A DNA stretch of 64,000 nt from Xanthomonas arboricola (GTDB lineage Bacteria; Pseudomonadota; Gammaproteobacteria; Xanthomonadales; Xanthomonadaceae). The stretch covers positions 340,586-404,585 of the forward strand of contig NZ_QREM01000007.1 of assembly GCF_003353015.1 (NCBI RefSeq). Direction: 5' to 3'. Positions 9,094-17,913 of the stretch are shown here, in pieces. Positions within the stretch are counted from its first letter, which is position 1, and each line of letters begins with the position of its first letter. The position numbers were made by a program, and so were the translations under genes. The notes under the pieces are model-generated. The model was not told the DNA's origin. It saw only the letters and a list, made by a program, of their open reading frames with translations, and searched no databases.

Positions 9094-9204
9094 CCGCACC
9101 TTGTGAGGCGCCGGGCAAGTCCCCATTGCTGGCATGAGAGACTCGCACTTTCACGTCTGCATCATTCAACGCTGCATCCACCGAACCGTTTTTTGGAGTT
9201 AGGA

Positions 9205-9720
9205 ATGTCCGACGAAATCATCAACGGCGCGGTTGCGCCGGCCGACGCCGCTGCTGGCCCCGCTTTCACCATCGAGAAGATTTACGTCAAGGACGTGTCC
9301 TTCGAATCGCCGAACGCGCCGGCCGTCTTCAATGACGCCAACCAGCCCGAGCTGCAGCTGAACCTCAACCAGAAGGTGCAGCGCCTCAACGACAACGCCT
9401 TCGAAGTCGTGCTGGCCGTGACCCTGACCTGCACCGCCGGTGGCAAGACCGCCTACGTGGCCGAAGTGCAGCAGGCCGGCGTGTTCGGCCTGGTCGGCCT
9501 GGAGCCGCAGGCGATCGACGTGCTGCTCGGCACCCAGTGCCCGAACATCCTGTTCCCGTACGTGCGCACGCTGGTCAGCGACCTGATCCAGGCCGGCGGC
9601 TTCCCGCCGTTCTACCTGCAGCCGATCAACTTCGAAGCGCTGTATGCAGAAACCCTGCGCCAGCGTTCGCAGGGCGAAGGCACCTCGCTGGCCGATTCCG
9701 AGCCGGCTGGCAACGCCTGA
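9205..9720 (+). CDS. secB: SecB, protein-export chaperone
   Basis: 171 residues. The tetrameric cytosolic chaperone keeps preproteins unfolded and delivers them to SecA. Characteristic segments are [49 protein letters not shown], and [16 protein letters not shown] with [18 protein letters not shown] clear Shine-Dalgarno sequence (TTGGAGTTAGGA) precedes the ATG at 9205. gpsA follows 15 bases downstream, so co-transcription is likely. Confidence 0.98.
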   Translation: MSDEIINGAVAPADAAAGPAFTIEKIYVKDVSFESPNAPAVFNDANQPELQLNLNQKVQRLNDNAFEVVLAVTLTCTAGGKTAYVAEVQQAGVFGLVGLEPQAIDVLLGTQCPNILFPYVRTLVSDLIQAGGFPPFYLQPINFEALYAETLRQRSQGEGTSLADSEPAGNA

Positions 9721-9735
9721 GCCTTGCGTGCGCCG

Positions 9736-10761
9736 ATGAGCGATTCGACACAGAAGATCGCCGTTCTCGGCGCCGGCTCCTGGGGCACGGCCCTGGCCGC
9801 GCTGCTCGCCAGACACGGTCATCCGACCGTGCTCTGGGGACGCGATGCGGCGATGGTGGAGACCATCGACCGCCGTCATGAAAACCTACGCTATCTGCCG
9901 GGCATTGCCTTGCCCGACAGCCTGCGCGCGACCACCGACCTGCAACTGGCCATTGCCGATGCAAGCTGGATCCTGGTCGTGGTGCCTTCGCACGCATTCA
10001 CCGAGACGATCCGGTTGATCGCACCGCTACGTCCGGCCGCTGCCGGCGTGGCATGGGCGACCAAGGGCTTCGAACCCGGCTCCGGGCGATTCCTGCACGA
10101 AGTGGCACGCGACATCCTCGGCCCCGGCGTTCCGCTGGCCGTGGTGACCGGGCCGTCCTTCGCCAAGGAAGTCACGCTCGGCCTGCCGACCGCCATCACC
10201 GTGCACGGCGACGATGCGGCGTTTGCGCAGGTCGTGGCCGATGCCATGCATGGCCCCACCTTCCGCGCCTACACCGGCGATGACATGGTGGGCGCCGAGC
10301 TTGGTGGCGCGATGAAGAACGTGCTGGCCGTGGCCACCGGTGTGGCCGATGGCATGCAGCTGGGCCTCAACGCACGTGCCGGCCTGATCACGCGCGGCTT
10401 GAACGAGATGCTGCGCCTGGCGGCGGCGATCGGTGCGCGGCCGGAAACCTTGATGGGTCTGGCTGGCCTGGGCGACCTGGTGCTGACCTGCACCGGCGAT
10501 CTGTCGCGTAACCGACGGCTGGGATTGGCACTGGGGCGCGGACAGAGCCTGAGCGATGCGATCCGCGAGATCGGCCAGGTGGTGGAATCGGTACAGACCG
10601 CCGACGAAGTCATGCGCCAGGCCGAGCAGCACGGCATCGAGCTGCCGATCTCCAATGCCGTGCGTGCGGTGCTGCATGGCGAGATCACCCCGGAAGCAGG
10701 CTTGAAGGAATTGCTGGCACGCGAGCGCAAGCCCGAATATCCGCAGACCTTGTTCACCTGA
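9736..10761 (+). CDS. gpsA: Glycerol-3-phosphate dehydrogenase (NAD(P)+)
   Basis: 341 residues, the usual GpsA length. It reduces dihydroxyacetone phosphate to sn-glycerol 3-phosphate for phospholipid synthesis. The NAD-binding fingerprint [12 protein letters not shown] is at residues 9-20. The conserved VTGPSFAKE motif is near residue 140 and the [13 protein letters not shown] region (catalytic Lys) near residue 190. Directly downstream of secB and ended by the terminator at 10801-10831. Confidence 0.98.
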   Translation: MSDSTQKIAVLGAGSWGTALAALLARHGHPTVLWGRDAAMVETIDRRHENLRYLPGIALPDSLRATTDLQLAIADASWILVVVPSHAFTETIRLIAPLRPAAAGVAWATKGFEPGSGRFLHEVARDILGPGVPLAVVTGPSFAKEVTLGLPTAITVHGDDAAFAQVVADAMHGPTFRAYTGDDMVGAELGGAMKNVLAVATGVADGMQLGLNARAGLITRGLNEMLRLAAAIGARPETLMGLAGLGDLVLTCTGDLSRNRRLGLALGRGQSLSDAIREIGQVVESVQTADEVMRQAEQHGIELPISNAVRAVLHGEITPEAGLKELLARERKPEYPQTLFT

Positions 10762-10800
10762 TTGCGGCATGGCGCGTTGGCGCGCATTGCACGGACACCG

Positions 10801-10831
10801 ACAAAAAGCCCGGCAATGCCGGGCTTTTTGT
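10801..10831 (+). terminator. Intrinsic terminator after gpsA
   Basis: A perfect 15-bp inverted repeat (10801-10815 and 10817-10831) has a GCCCGGC core and A/T flanks, leaving a T5 run after the stem. It ends the secB-gpsA transcript. Confidence 0.9.
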
Positions 10832-10971
10832 TGCTGCGGATCGCAACGACCGGCAGGAAGACGCAGCAGCTTGAGCGCGAGGCCCCCATGCGTCTGCAGG
10901 AGCCGCATTGCACACAATGCCGCCATGCGGCGATGTGCGCATCGTATCGCCAGCCGATCGCCCAAAAGAAA

Positions 10972-10997
10972 GAAGCCCGGTCGGGGGACCGGGCTTC
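10972..10997 (-). terminator. Intrinsic terminator after ax21
   Basis: An 11-bp stem (10972-10982 with 10987-10997) has a GGGG loop. Read on the minus strand it is followed by TTTCTTTCTTTT. It is correctly placed 50 bases beyond the ax21 stop. Confidence 0.85.
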
Positions 10998-11043
10998 CAA
11001 TGCAACGCGGGAGAGAGAGTCGCGTTGCAGTCAAACGTGCGGC

Positions 11044-11640
11044 TTACCAGCTGAAGCGCGGGCCGACCGACCATTCCTTGTTGCCGTCGCCATCCATACG
11101 GATGTCGCCGTTGATGCCCCAGTTCTGGTTCAACTTGACCTGGGCGCCGAGGCGGCCGTAGAAGTTGTCGCCGATGTCGATGCCGCGCTTCTTGGAGAAG
11201 TCTTCGTAGCCAGCCAGGGCGTAGACTTCGAAGTGCTCGCCGAAGGCATTACGCAGGCCGGCTTCAACGCTGTAACCGTCGAAGCTGATGTTCGGGGTGT
11301 CCAGGTCCAGCTTGCGGTAGGCAACGCGAGCAACGAAGTCGGTGCTGGTGGCGATTTCCTGGTTGTAACCCACACCGACGCCCCACTGCTGGAAGTCGGA
11401 GTTGGAGCTTTCGAACACGTTGTCGTTGTCGTCAGCGTTCTGCTTGCTGTAATCGCCGAACACGTGGAAGTTCGGAGCGACGGCGTAGGACGCCTTCACG
11501 CCCCAACCATCCGCATCGCGGCCTTCGGTCGGGGTGCGCACGTAGTCGCCTTCGACGAAGTTGTAGGAGAGGTTTTCAGCAGCGGAGGCCGCAAACGGCA
11601 GGGCTGCGAGAAGGCCGAGGGCCAGCAGTGAATTCTTCAT
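11044..11640 (-). CDS. ax21: Ax21/Omp1X outer membrane beta-barrel protein
   Basis: 198 residues. A Sec signal peptide (MKNSLLALGLLAALPFAASA) is followed by a mature start AENLSYNFVEGDYVRTP, exactly the segment once known as the axY22 peptide. Alternating hydrophobic strands and a C-terminal aromatic residue (GPRFSW) indicate a small outer-membrane barrel exported through Sec and inserted by BAM. The family was once proposed as the ligand of rice XA21; that claim was withdrawn, and RaxX is now the accepted ligand. Outer-membrane and vesicle association remain well supported. Confidence 0.95.
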   Translation of the reverse strand: MKNSLLALGLLAALPFAASAAENLSYNFVEGDYVRTPTEGRDADGWGVKASYAVAPNFHVFGDYSKQNADDNDNVFESSNSDFQQWGVGVGYNQEIATSTDFVARVAYRKLDLDTPNISFDGYSVEAGLRNAFGEHFEVYALAGYEDFSKKRGIDIGDNFYGRLGAQVKLNQNWGINGDIRMDGDGNKEWSVGPRFSW

Positions 11641-11985
11641 GATCGATACCTGTACTTATGGTTTGGGCCGGCGCTGAGGCGGATGCCGTTCGCTGCCGAG
11701 ATGTAAATTCTCCGTTATTCGATGGAACGCGGCCTGAATTTTGAACTGACCTGGGCGTAAATCATCGCGCCCAGTTCAGCTCCGCTTCCTTGTCATCAAG
11801 GCGCAACGCGCGTAGCGCACGCGCAAAGCGTGATGCACTAGCGATTACCCCGTGCCGATGTGACGCGCGTGTAGAGAACCAGCTGTTTTCAGCAATTTTT
11901 GTCGCCGTTGACATGTGCAAGCACATTGCGCTGACACCGTGACTGGGAGCATGCCAGGCTTGTTGAACAAGCGTGGAGCTGCATC
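11641..11985. other. Divergent promoter region of ax21 and poxB
   Basis: This 345-base spacer separates two divergently transcribed genes. It is locally AT-richer around 11700-11760 (GTAAATTCTCCGTTATTCG) and near 11880-11910. It must hold both promoters, but I could not assign convincing -35/-10 pairs. No extra gene is seen. Confidence 0.5.
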
Positions 11986-13713
11986 GTGGCGAAGAAAAAG
12001 ACGTTGGCGCGGTTTCTGGCCGAGACGCTGCAGAGCGCGGGGGTGGAGCGGATCTGGGGGTTGACCGGCGACAGCCTCAACGGCCTGACCGATGCCTTGC
12101 GCGAGATGCAGACGATCGAATGGATGCATGTGCGCCACGAAGAGGTGGCCGCGTTTGCCGCCGGCGCCGAGGCGGCGGTGACCGGCAAGCTGGCGGTCTG
12201 TGCGGGGAGCTGCGGGCCGGGCAACCTGCACCTGATCAACGGGCTGTTCGATTGCCATCGTAGCCGCCAGCCGGTGCTGGCGATCGCCGCGCATATTCCC
12301 TCGTCCGAGATCGGATTGAACTATTTTCAGGAGACGCATCCGCAGGAACTGTTCCGCGAGTGCAGTCACTTCGTGGAGTTGGTGACCAATCCGGCGCAGC
12401 TGCCGGAAGTGCTGCACCGCGCGATGCGTGCGGCCATCCTGCAGCAAGGCGTGGCGGTGGTGGTGATCCCCGGCGATATCGCATTGCTGGAAGTGGACAA
12501 GCACCTCCCGACGGCCTGGCCGCCACTGCGCCAGCCGCGCGTGCTGCCGGCTCCCGAAGATGTGCAGCAACTGGCCGCGCTGCTGCAACAGAGCGAAGCG
12601 ATCACGCTGTTGTGCGGCAGCGGTTGCGCGGGCGCACACGATGCGGTGGTGGCATTGGCCGACACCCTGGGCGCGCCGATCGTGCATGCCTTGCGCGGCA
12701 AGGAACACGTGGAGTGGGACAACCCGTTCGATGTCGGCATGACCGGCCTGATCGGTTTCAGCTCCGGCTACCACGCGATGCTCAACTGCGACACCTTGAT
12801 CATGCTGGGCACGGATTTCCCGTATCGGCAGTTCTATCCGAAGGACGCGACCATCGTGCAGGTGGACCGCGACCCAAGCGCACTGGGACGGCGCACCCCA
12901 TTGCAGCTGGGCATTGCAGCAGATGTGGGCGAAACCATCGCCGCGTTGCTGCCGCACTTGCAGCGGCGCGAAAAACGCGACTTCCTGGACAAGTCGCTGG
13001 CGCACTACCGCAAGGCGCGCGAAGGGCTGGACGATCTGGCGGTACCGGCCGATCCGGGCGAGCCGCTGCATCCGCAATTCGTGGCGCGCATGATCAGCCA
13101 GATCGCCGACCAGGATGCGGTGTTCACCTGCGATGTCGGCACGCCGACGGTGTGGGCCGCACGCTATCTGCGCATGAATGGACAACGCCGCTTGCTGGGT
13201 TCGTTCAACCACGGTTCGATGGCCAATGCGATGCCGCAGGCGCTGGGGGCACAGTCGGCATATCCGGGCCGCCAGGTGATTGCGCTGTCCGGCGATGGCG
13301 GCTTTGCGATGTTGATGGGCGATTTCATCTCGCTGGCGCAGCTGCGCCTGCCGGTGAAGATCGTGGTGTTCAACAATGCCTCGCTCGGCTTCGTGGCGAT
13401 GGAGATGAAGGCTGCCGGCTATCTGGATACCGGCACCGAGCTGCGTAATCCGGACTTCGCTGCGATGAGCAATGCGATGGGCATCCTGGGCGTCCGGGTC
13501 GATGAGTCCGCGCAACTGGAGCGCGCATTGCGGCAGGCCTTCGCGCATTCCGGCCCGGCGCTGGTGGATGTGCGCATCGCCACGCAGGAGCTGGCAGTGC
13601 CGCCGGCCATCAAGCTGGAACAGGCCAAGGGCATGGGCCTGTATCTGCTCAAGGCAGTGATGAGCGGGCGCGGCGATGAGGTGATCGACCTGGTCAAGAC
13701 CAACATGCGCTGA
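11986..13713 (+). CDS. poxB: Pyruvate dehydrogenase (quinone), thiamine-dependent
   Basis: 575 residues from a GTG start. The TPP-enzyme oxidatively decarboxylates pyruvate to acetate and CO2 and passes electrons to ubiquinone at the membrane. Domain order is N-terminal PYR domain ([15 protein letters not shown], then the catalytic Glu region [15 protein letters not shown]), central FAD-binding domain, and C-terminal TPP domain with [12 protein letters not shown] near residue 435 and the NNASLGF Mg-TPP motif near residue 462. A kinase/regulator pair follows 46 bases downstream, so it may be co-transcribed. Confidence 0.93.
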   Translation: MAKKKTLARFLAETLQSAGVERIWGLTGDSLNGLTDALREMQTIEWMHVRHEEVAAFAAGAEAAVTGKLAVCAGSCGPGNLHLINGLFDCHRSRQPVLAIAAHIPSSEIGLNYFQETHPQELFRECSHFVELVTNPAQLPEVLHRAMRAAILQQGVAVVVIPGDIALLEVDKHLPTAWPPLRQPRVLPAPEDVQQLAALLQQSEAITLLCGSGCAGAHDAVVALADTLGAPIVHALRGKEHVEWDNPFDVGMTGLIGFSSGYHAMLNCDTLIMLGTDFPYRQFYPKDATIVQVDRDPSALGRRTPLQLGIAADVGETIAALLPHLQRREKRDFLDKSLAHYRKAREGLDDLAVPADPGEPLHPQFVARMISQIADQDAVFTCDVGTPTVWAARYLRMNGQRRLLGSFNHGSMANAMPQALGAQSAYPGRQVIALSGDGGFAMLMGDFISLAQLRLPVKIVVFNNASLGFVAMEMKAAGYLDTGTELRNPDFAAMSNAMGILGVRVDESAQLERALRQAFAHSGPALVDVRIATQELAVPPAIKLEQAKGMGLYLLKAVMSGRGDEVIDLVKTNMR

Positions 13714-13759
13714 CACAGTGGCCGCGCTGTAAAACTGCACGTCTTTACCGGACCCTCGC

Positions 13760-15202
13760 ATGCCTCGTTCGTTGTTGCGCCAGTTGCTGCTGATCTGGGT
13801 GGTGATCCTGGCTGCCTGCGTGGGCGTGGCCACGATGCTGTATGGCCTGTACCGACAGACCGAAGGCGTGCGCCTGGACGAGGCGCGCCAGCAGCTGGCG
13901 GCGCAGTGCACGCGCATCGTGCAGCGTTACGCCGGCGCCAGCGAGGCGGCGCGCAGCGGCGACAACGGCGCCGGGCTGGCTGCGGTGGTGGTGCAGCTGG
14001 TGCTGGCCGACGCACCCGGCGTGGAGGGCGGGGTGTGGAATCTCGACAAGGGATTCGTTGCCTACGCCTATCCCACCTACGACGGCAGCGATCACAAGAC
14101 CGATATCCCGGCTGCCGAGTGGACCACGATCGTCAGTACTGCACGGCAGAGTGCGGTGGGCAACAAGGCCGTGGAGTTCCGTCGCGATGGCAGCCGCGAA
14201 GTGGTGTTGATCAGTGCCTGCCCGCTGGCCGCCGGCACGGCGGCATGGACCATGTCGCGGGTGCCGGCGAGCACCTCCGATGCCTGGCGGCCATTGGTGA
14301 TCGGCATGCTGCTGATCTTCGCCATGGTGGCGGTGTCGGCGATCGCGCTGGGCGTGGTGGTGCGGCGCTGGAGCCAGCGCCTGCAGCGCATCCAGCAGGC
14401 GCTGGCCGCCGATACCGAACTTCCGCAGATTCCGGTCACCGGTGCCCCCGAACTGGACCGGCTGGGCGCTGCGGTGAGCGATTACGCACAGCGCAATGCG
14501 CAGGCCCTGGCGCAGGCGCGGCGGCTGGCCGAGGAGCTGGCACGGCACGAGCGGCTGGCCGCGCTCGGGCGCCTGACTGCCACGGTGGCACACGAGATTC
14601 GCAACCCCATCGCCACGATGCGCCTGGCGGTGGAGAACGCCATCGCCATGCGCCAGGGCACGCCGGACGATGCCGCACACGGCGAGCTGATGCTGGGGCA
14701 GATCCGTCGCCTGGACGGGGTGGTCGAAAGCCTGCTCGGCATGGTGCAGCCGATCCGCCTGCAGCTGGAAACGGTGGTCGTGCAGGACTGGCTGGCGACC
14801 TTGCTCGATCCGGCCTTGCGCCCACCAGGCGCGCCTGCGCCCCGGTTGCGTGCCCCGGACACGCCGCTGCAGTGGACGTTCGACCCACAGCAGCTCGGGC
14901 GCGCCGTGCTCAACCTGCTGCGCAACGCGCTGCAGCACGCCGATGCCGGCAGCACGGTGACACTGGAGGCCAGCGCCAGCGATAGGTTGCTGCAGCTGCA
15001 GGTGAGCAATCGTGGCGAGGCCATCGCCGAGACCATCGCGGCGCAGCTGTTCGAGCCGTTCGTCAGCGGCCGCAGCGACGGCAATGGCCTGGGGCTTGCG
15101 CTGGTGCGCGAGATCGCCCGCGCACATGGCGGGCAGGTGCGTTATGCACATGCCGACGGCATGACCCATTTCATCCTGGAGCTGCCATGGCGCGCATCCT
15201 GA
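13760..15202 (+). CDS. Membrane sensor histidine kinase
   Basis: 480 residues. Membrane helices at about 8-30 and 178-201 bracket a sensory periplasmic domain of about 145 residues. A HAMP-like linker is followed by a HisKA domain with phospho-acceptor His278 in VAHEIRNP, and then an ATPase domain with N-box (NLLRNALQHA) and G-box (GNGLGLALVREI). The 3' end overlaps the response regulator start by 16 bases, so the two are a cognate pair. The signal sensed is unknown. A downstream sigma-54 promoter (16918-16934) gives a possible output. Confidence 0.92.
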   Translation: MPRSLLRQLLLIWVVILAACVGVATMLYGLYRQTEGVRLDEARQQLAAQCTRIVQRYAGASEAARSGDNGAGLAAVVVQLVLADAPGVEGGVWNLDKGFVAYAYPTYDGSDHKTDIPAAEWTTIVSTARQSAVGNKAVEFRRDGSREVVLISACPLAAGTAAWTMSRVPASTSDAWRPLVIGMLLIFAMVAVSAIALGVVVRRWSQRLQRIQQALAADTELPQIPVTGAPELDRLGAAVSDYAQRNAQALAQARRLAEELARHERLAALGRLTATVAHEIRNPIATMRLAVENAIAMRQGTPDDAAHGELMLGQIRRLDGVVESLLGMVQPIRLQLETVVVQDWLATLLDPALRPPGAPAPRLRAPDTPLQWTFDPQQLGRAVLNLLRNALQHADAGSTVTLEASASDRLLQLQVSNRGEAIAETIAAQLFEPFVSGRSDGNGLGLALVREIARAHGGQVRYAHADGMTHFILELPWRAS

Positions 15203-16521
15203 TCATCGACGACGACGCGGCGTTTCTGGCCACCTTGCAGGCAACGCTGCGCTCGCTCGGCCATACGGTGATCGCGGTCGATAACGGCGCCGATGGATTG
15301 ATGCGCCTGCGCGAGGGCGGCATCGCGCTGGCGTTCGTGGACTTCCGCATGCCCGGGATGGACGGGATCCAGGTGCTGCGTGCGCGTGCGGACGATCCGC
15401 GCGCGCGCCAGGTGCCGCTGGTGATGCTCACCGCGTACGCGTCCAGCGGCAACACCATCGAGGCGATGACGCTGGGTGCATTCGATCATCTGGTCAAGCC
15501 GGTGGGGCGTGCCGATATCGTCGAGGTGGTGGAGCGTGCATTGGCAGGTCGCGCCGATGCCGATGCCGAGGCGATCCCACCAAGCGACGACGACGATGGC
15601 CTGGTCGGCCACAGCCCGGCCATGCGCAACGTGCACAAACGCATCGGGCTGGCGGCGGCTTCTGATCTGCCGGTGTTGATCACCGGCGAAACCGGTACCG
15701 GCAAGGAACTGGTCGCGCGCGCCCTGCATCGCGCCAGTGCGCGCGCGGCGGCGGCATTCGTTGCGGTCAATTGCGCGGCGATTCCGTTGGAGTTGATGGA
15801 GAGCGAATTGTTCGGCCATCGCAAGGGCGCGTTTTCCGGGGCGACCAGCGACCGCATCGGCCTGATTCGCGAAGCCGATGGCGGCACCTTGTTTCTGGAC
15901 GAGATCGGCGACATGCCGTTGCCGATGCAGGCCAAGTTGTTGCGCTTCCTGCAGGAAGGCGAGGTGACGCCGCTGGGCGGGCGCGGCGCGCAGAAGGTGG
16001 ATGTGCGCGTGCTGGCGGCCACGCACCGCGATCTGGCCGCATGGGTGGCGGCAGGGCAGTTCCGCAGCGACCTGCGTTATCGCCTGAATGTGGTGCCGAT
16101 CGAACTACCGCCGCTGCGCGAACGCGGGCAGGACATCGTGCTGCTTGCGCAGTATTTTCTGCGCAGCGGCGAAGGTGCGGCGCGTGCGTTGTCGGCGGAT
16201 GCGCAAGCGCGGCTGCTGGCCTACCCGTGGCCCGGTAACGTGCGCGAGCTGCGTAACGTCATGCAACGCAGCCAGCTGCTGGTGCGCGGCCACAGCATCG
16301 TTGCCGCGGATCTGGACGACGCGCTCGCGTACGATGCCGAGCAGCCCACGACTGCAGTGCCACCGGAAGGCACCTTGCCAGAGGCAGTGGCGCGGCTGGA
16401 GAAGCAGATGATCCAGGACGCACTGGCGCACAGCAGCGGCAACCGCGCCGAAGCCGCGCGCCGGCTCGGCATCCATCGCCAGCTGCTGTACCGCAAGCTC
16501 GATGAGTACGGCCTGCAGTAA
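15187..16521 (+). CDS. Sigma-54-dependent response regulator (NtrC class)
   Basis: 444 residues. The receiver domain (1-120) has acidic pocket D8-D10, phospho-acceptor Asp52 and Lys104. The AAA+ domain has Walker A GETGTGKE at 167-174 and Walker B GGTLFLDEIGD near 232-242. The sigma-54 contact loop reads GAFSGA at 214-219, a Thr-to-Ser variant of GAFTGA. A Fis-type helix-turn-helix lies at the C-terminus (RAEAARRLGIHRQLLYRKL). It should activate RNA polymerase-sigma-54 once phosphorylated by the overlapping kinase. Confidence 0.95.
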   Translation: MARILIIDDDAAFLATLQATLRSLGHTVIAVDNGADGLMRLREGGIALAFVDFRMPGMDGIQVLRARADDPRARQVPLVMLTAYASSGNTIEAMTLGAFDHLVKPVGRADIVEVVERALAGRADADAEAIPPSDDDDGLVGHSPAMRNVHKRIGLAAASDLPVLITGETGTGKELVARALHRASARAAAAFVAVNCAAIPLELMESELFGHRKGAFSGATSDRIGLIREADGGTLFLDEIGDMPLPMQAKLLRFLQEGEVTPLGGRGAQKVDVRVLAATHRDLAAWVAAGQFRSDLRYRLNVVPIELPPLRERGQDIVLLAQYFLRSGEGAARALSADAQARLLAYPWPGNVRELRNVMQRSQLLVRGHSIVAADLDDALAYDAEQPTTAVPPEGTLPEAVARLEKQMIQDALAHSSGNRAEAARRLGIHRQLLYRKLDEYGLQ

Positions 16522-16585
16522 TGGTGGCGATCGGAGCGAACCCGATGCGTGCAGGCTGACGCTTCAGGCATGACGCAGGAAGCGC

Positions 16586-16621
16586 ACAGCAGCACGCGCA
16601 CTTACAGCAGCACGCGCACTT
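16586..16621. repeat. Exact 18-bp tandem repeat
   Basis: ACAGCAGCACGCGCACTT occurs twice without a gap (16586-16603 and 16604-16621) in the spacer after the response regulator gene. Confidence 0.85.
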
Positions 16622-16917
16622 GTGTCGCACGCACCTTTGGCTGACTGCATGCCGCCGCCGCTGCCGCTCACGGCATTGGCCAACGGCACTCCGCCAGCAA
16701 ACGGTGCCGCCGAAAGCGCAGCACCGCACGGTCGGAGTCCAGCCCGGACATCCGCACGCGCACGCCGCCGTTGGGCGTGTCCGCATGTTCTCGCCGTGCA
16801 GGTCGACACACACCACAGGCCACAATGTGTCTGCAAAGCGGACAGCGGTGTATGAAACACGGACGCCTGCCCGCGCACGTGCACTTGCTAACCCCTTGTA
16901 AAACAACGGGCTCGACG

Positions 16918-16934
16918 TTGGCACGATTGCTGCT
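16918..16934 (+). promoter_or_regulatory. Sigma-54 promoter candidate
   Basis: TTGGCACGATTGCTGCT matches the YTGGCACGRNNNTTGCW consensus at every defined position except one (C for the first T of TTGC). The essential GG (16920-16921) and GC (16932-16933) are correctly spaced. Expected transcription start is near 16945, about 35 bases before the ATG at 16980. A sigma-54 activator gene lies immediately upstream. Confidence 0.75.
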
Positions 16935-16979
16935 TTATCTCCAGGGCGAGCGGCATCCCTGCCGCGTTGGAGACATCGC

Positions 16980-17777
16980 ATGATTCGTCAGACCGCACTT
17001 GCTTTCGCACTGGCCTGCAGCGTGGCGACCGCCGCTGCCCAGACCCCGACACCGCCTGCGGCAGCGGCGGCACCGCGTGCGCCGGTCGGCACGCCACCGC
17101 CGGCTCCGCCGCTGCCGCCCGCACCGCCTGCGCCGTTGGCTGCTACGCCGGTGCGCATCACCGGCACGGTCGAGCGTTTCATGCTCAATCCCAACGGCGA
17201 GGTCGATGGCCTGTGGTTGCGCGATGGCACCCAGGTGGCGTTTGCGCCGCATCTGTCCGCACAGTTGCAGGCCGCGGTGCGCCGTGGCGATACGGTGAGC
17301 GTGCAGGGCTATCGCCTGGGCAGCCTGCCGGTGCTGCGCGCCAGCAGCATCCGTTCCAATCGCGGTGGGCGTGAGGTGGTCGATCGCCCGCCAACCGCCG
17401 CCATGCCGCCGCCGCCGCCGGCACCTGCTGCGTTGACGCCGTTGCAGGCGGAAGGCCGCATCGAGCGGCTGGTTTACGGCCCGGGTGGCGAGACCAATGG
17501 CGCATTGCTCAGCGATGGCACGCTGGTGCGGATGCCGCCGCATCTGGCACTGCAGTTCGGCGATCTGCTGCGGGCCGGTGCGCCCTTGAGCGTGAGCGGA
17601 TTCGGGGTGGCCACCGCCAACGGCCGCGCCATCGAAGCCACCCAACTGGGCCGCGATCGCGCCTCGCAGCGCGCGTTGTTCAGCCCGCCGCGCCCGGATG
17701 GCCCGGTGCCGCCCGCACCCCCGGCACCGCCTGTCCCGCCGGCCGCACCGCCAGCGCCGGCTCCGGCGCCGCGTTGA
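16980..17777 (+). CDS. Secreted protein with two OB-like modules and Pro-rich linkers
   Basis: 265 residues. A signal peptide (MIRQTALAFALACSVATAAAQ) precedes a Pro/Ala-rich segment (about 22-57). Module 1 (about 60-110) is TVERFMLNPNGEVDGLWLRDG..V.FAPHLSAQL. A Pro-rich linker with a run of six Pro follows, then module 2 (about 160-210, IERLVYGPGGETNGALLSDG..VRMPPHLALQF), and a long C-terminal Pro/Ala tail. The modules read like small OB-fold barrels with a GD.VSV.G strand at the end. Paralogous to the next gene. Probably periplasmic. Function unknown; regulation by sigma-54 is likely from the promoter upstream. Confidence 0.8.
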   Translation: MIRQTALAFALACSVATAAAQTPTPPAAAAAPRAPVGTPPPAPPLPPAPPAPLAATPVRITGTVERFMLNPNGEVDGLWLRDGTQVAFAPHLSAQLQAAVRRGDTVSVQGYRLGSLPVLRASSIRSNRGGREVVDRPPTAAMPPPPPAPAALTPLQAEGRIERLVYGPGGETNGALLSDGTLVRMPPHLALQFGDLLRAGAPLSVSGFGVATANGRAIEATQLGRDRASQRALFSPPRPDGPVPPAPPAPPVPPAAPPAPAPAPR

Positions 17778-17913
17778 TCCAGCGCGTCGCCGCCCACGCG
17801 GTGGCACGCATCTGCGTTGCACTTCCCTTTATGCGCGTTCCGCCACGTGTCATGCGTGGCGGCGGGCGCGGCTTGCCGGCAGTGGCCGGTCCTTCCTTCT
17901 CTGGAGTTCTTTC

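Larger units (their letters stand above)
16522..16979. other. Regulatory spacer downstream of the sigma-54 activator
   Basis: This 458-base region has no ORF with convincing coding character. It contains an 18-bp tandem repeat, an inverted repeat GACACA/TGTGTC (16805-16810 and 16826-16831) that could be an upstream activator site, and the sigma-54 promoter at 16918-16934. Confidence 0.6.

Noticed and set aside
11845-13917. A 690-codon minus-strand frame
   Set aside because: It lies antisense to poxB and shows His/Arg/Gln-rich translation typical of shadow frames.
16620-16901. Short overlapping ORFs in the spacer before the OB-module genes
   Set aside because: No ribosome-binding site, no homology pattern, and Arg/His-rich translation in all frames.
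16980-17777. Treating the Pro-rich protein as a low-complexity false ORF
   Set aside because: It has a signal peptide, a sigma-54 promoter, a paralogue next door and two conserved modules, so it is real.
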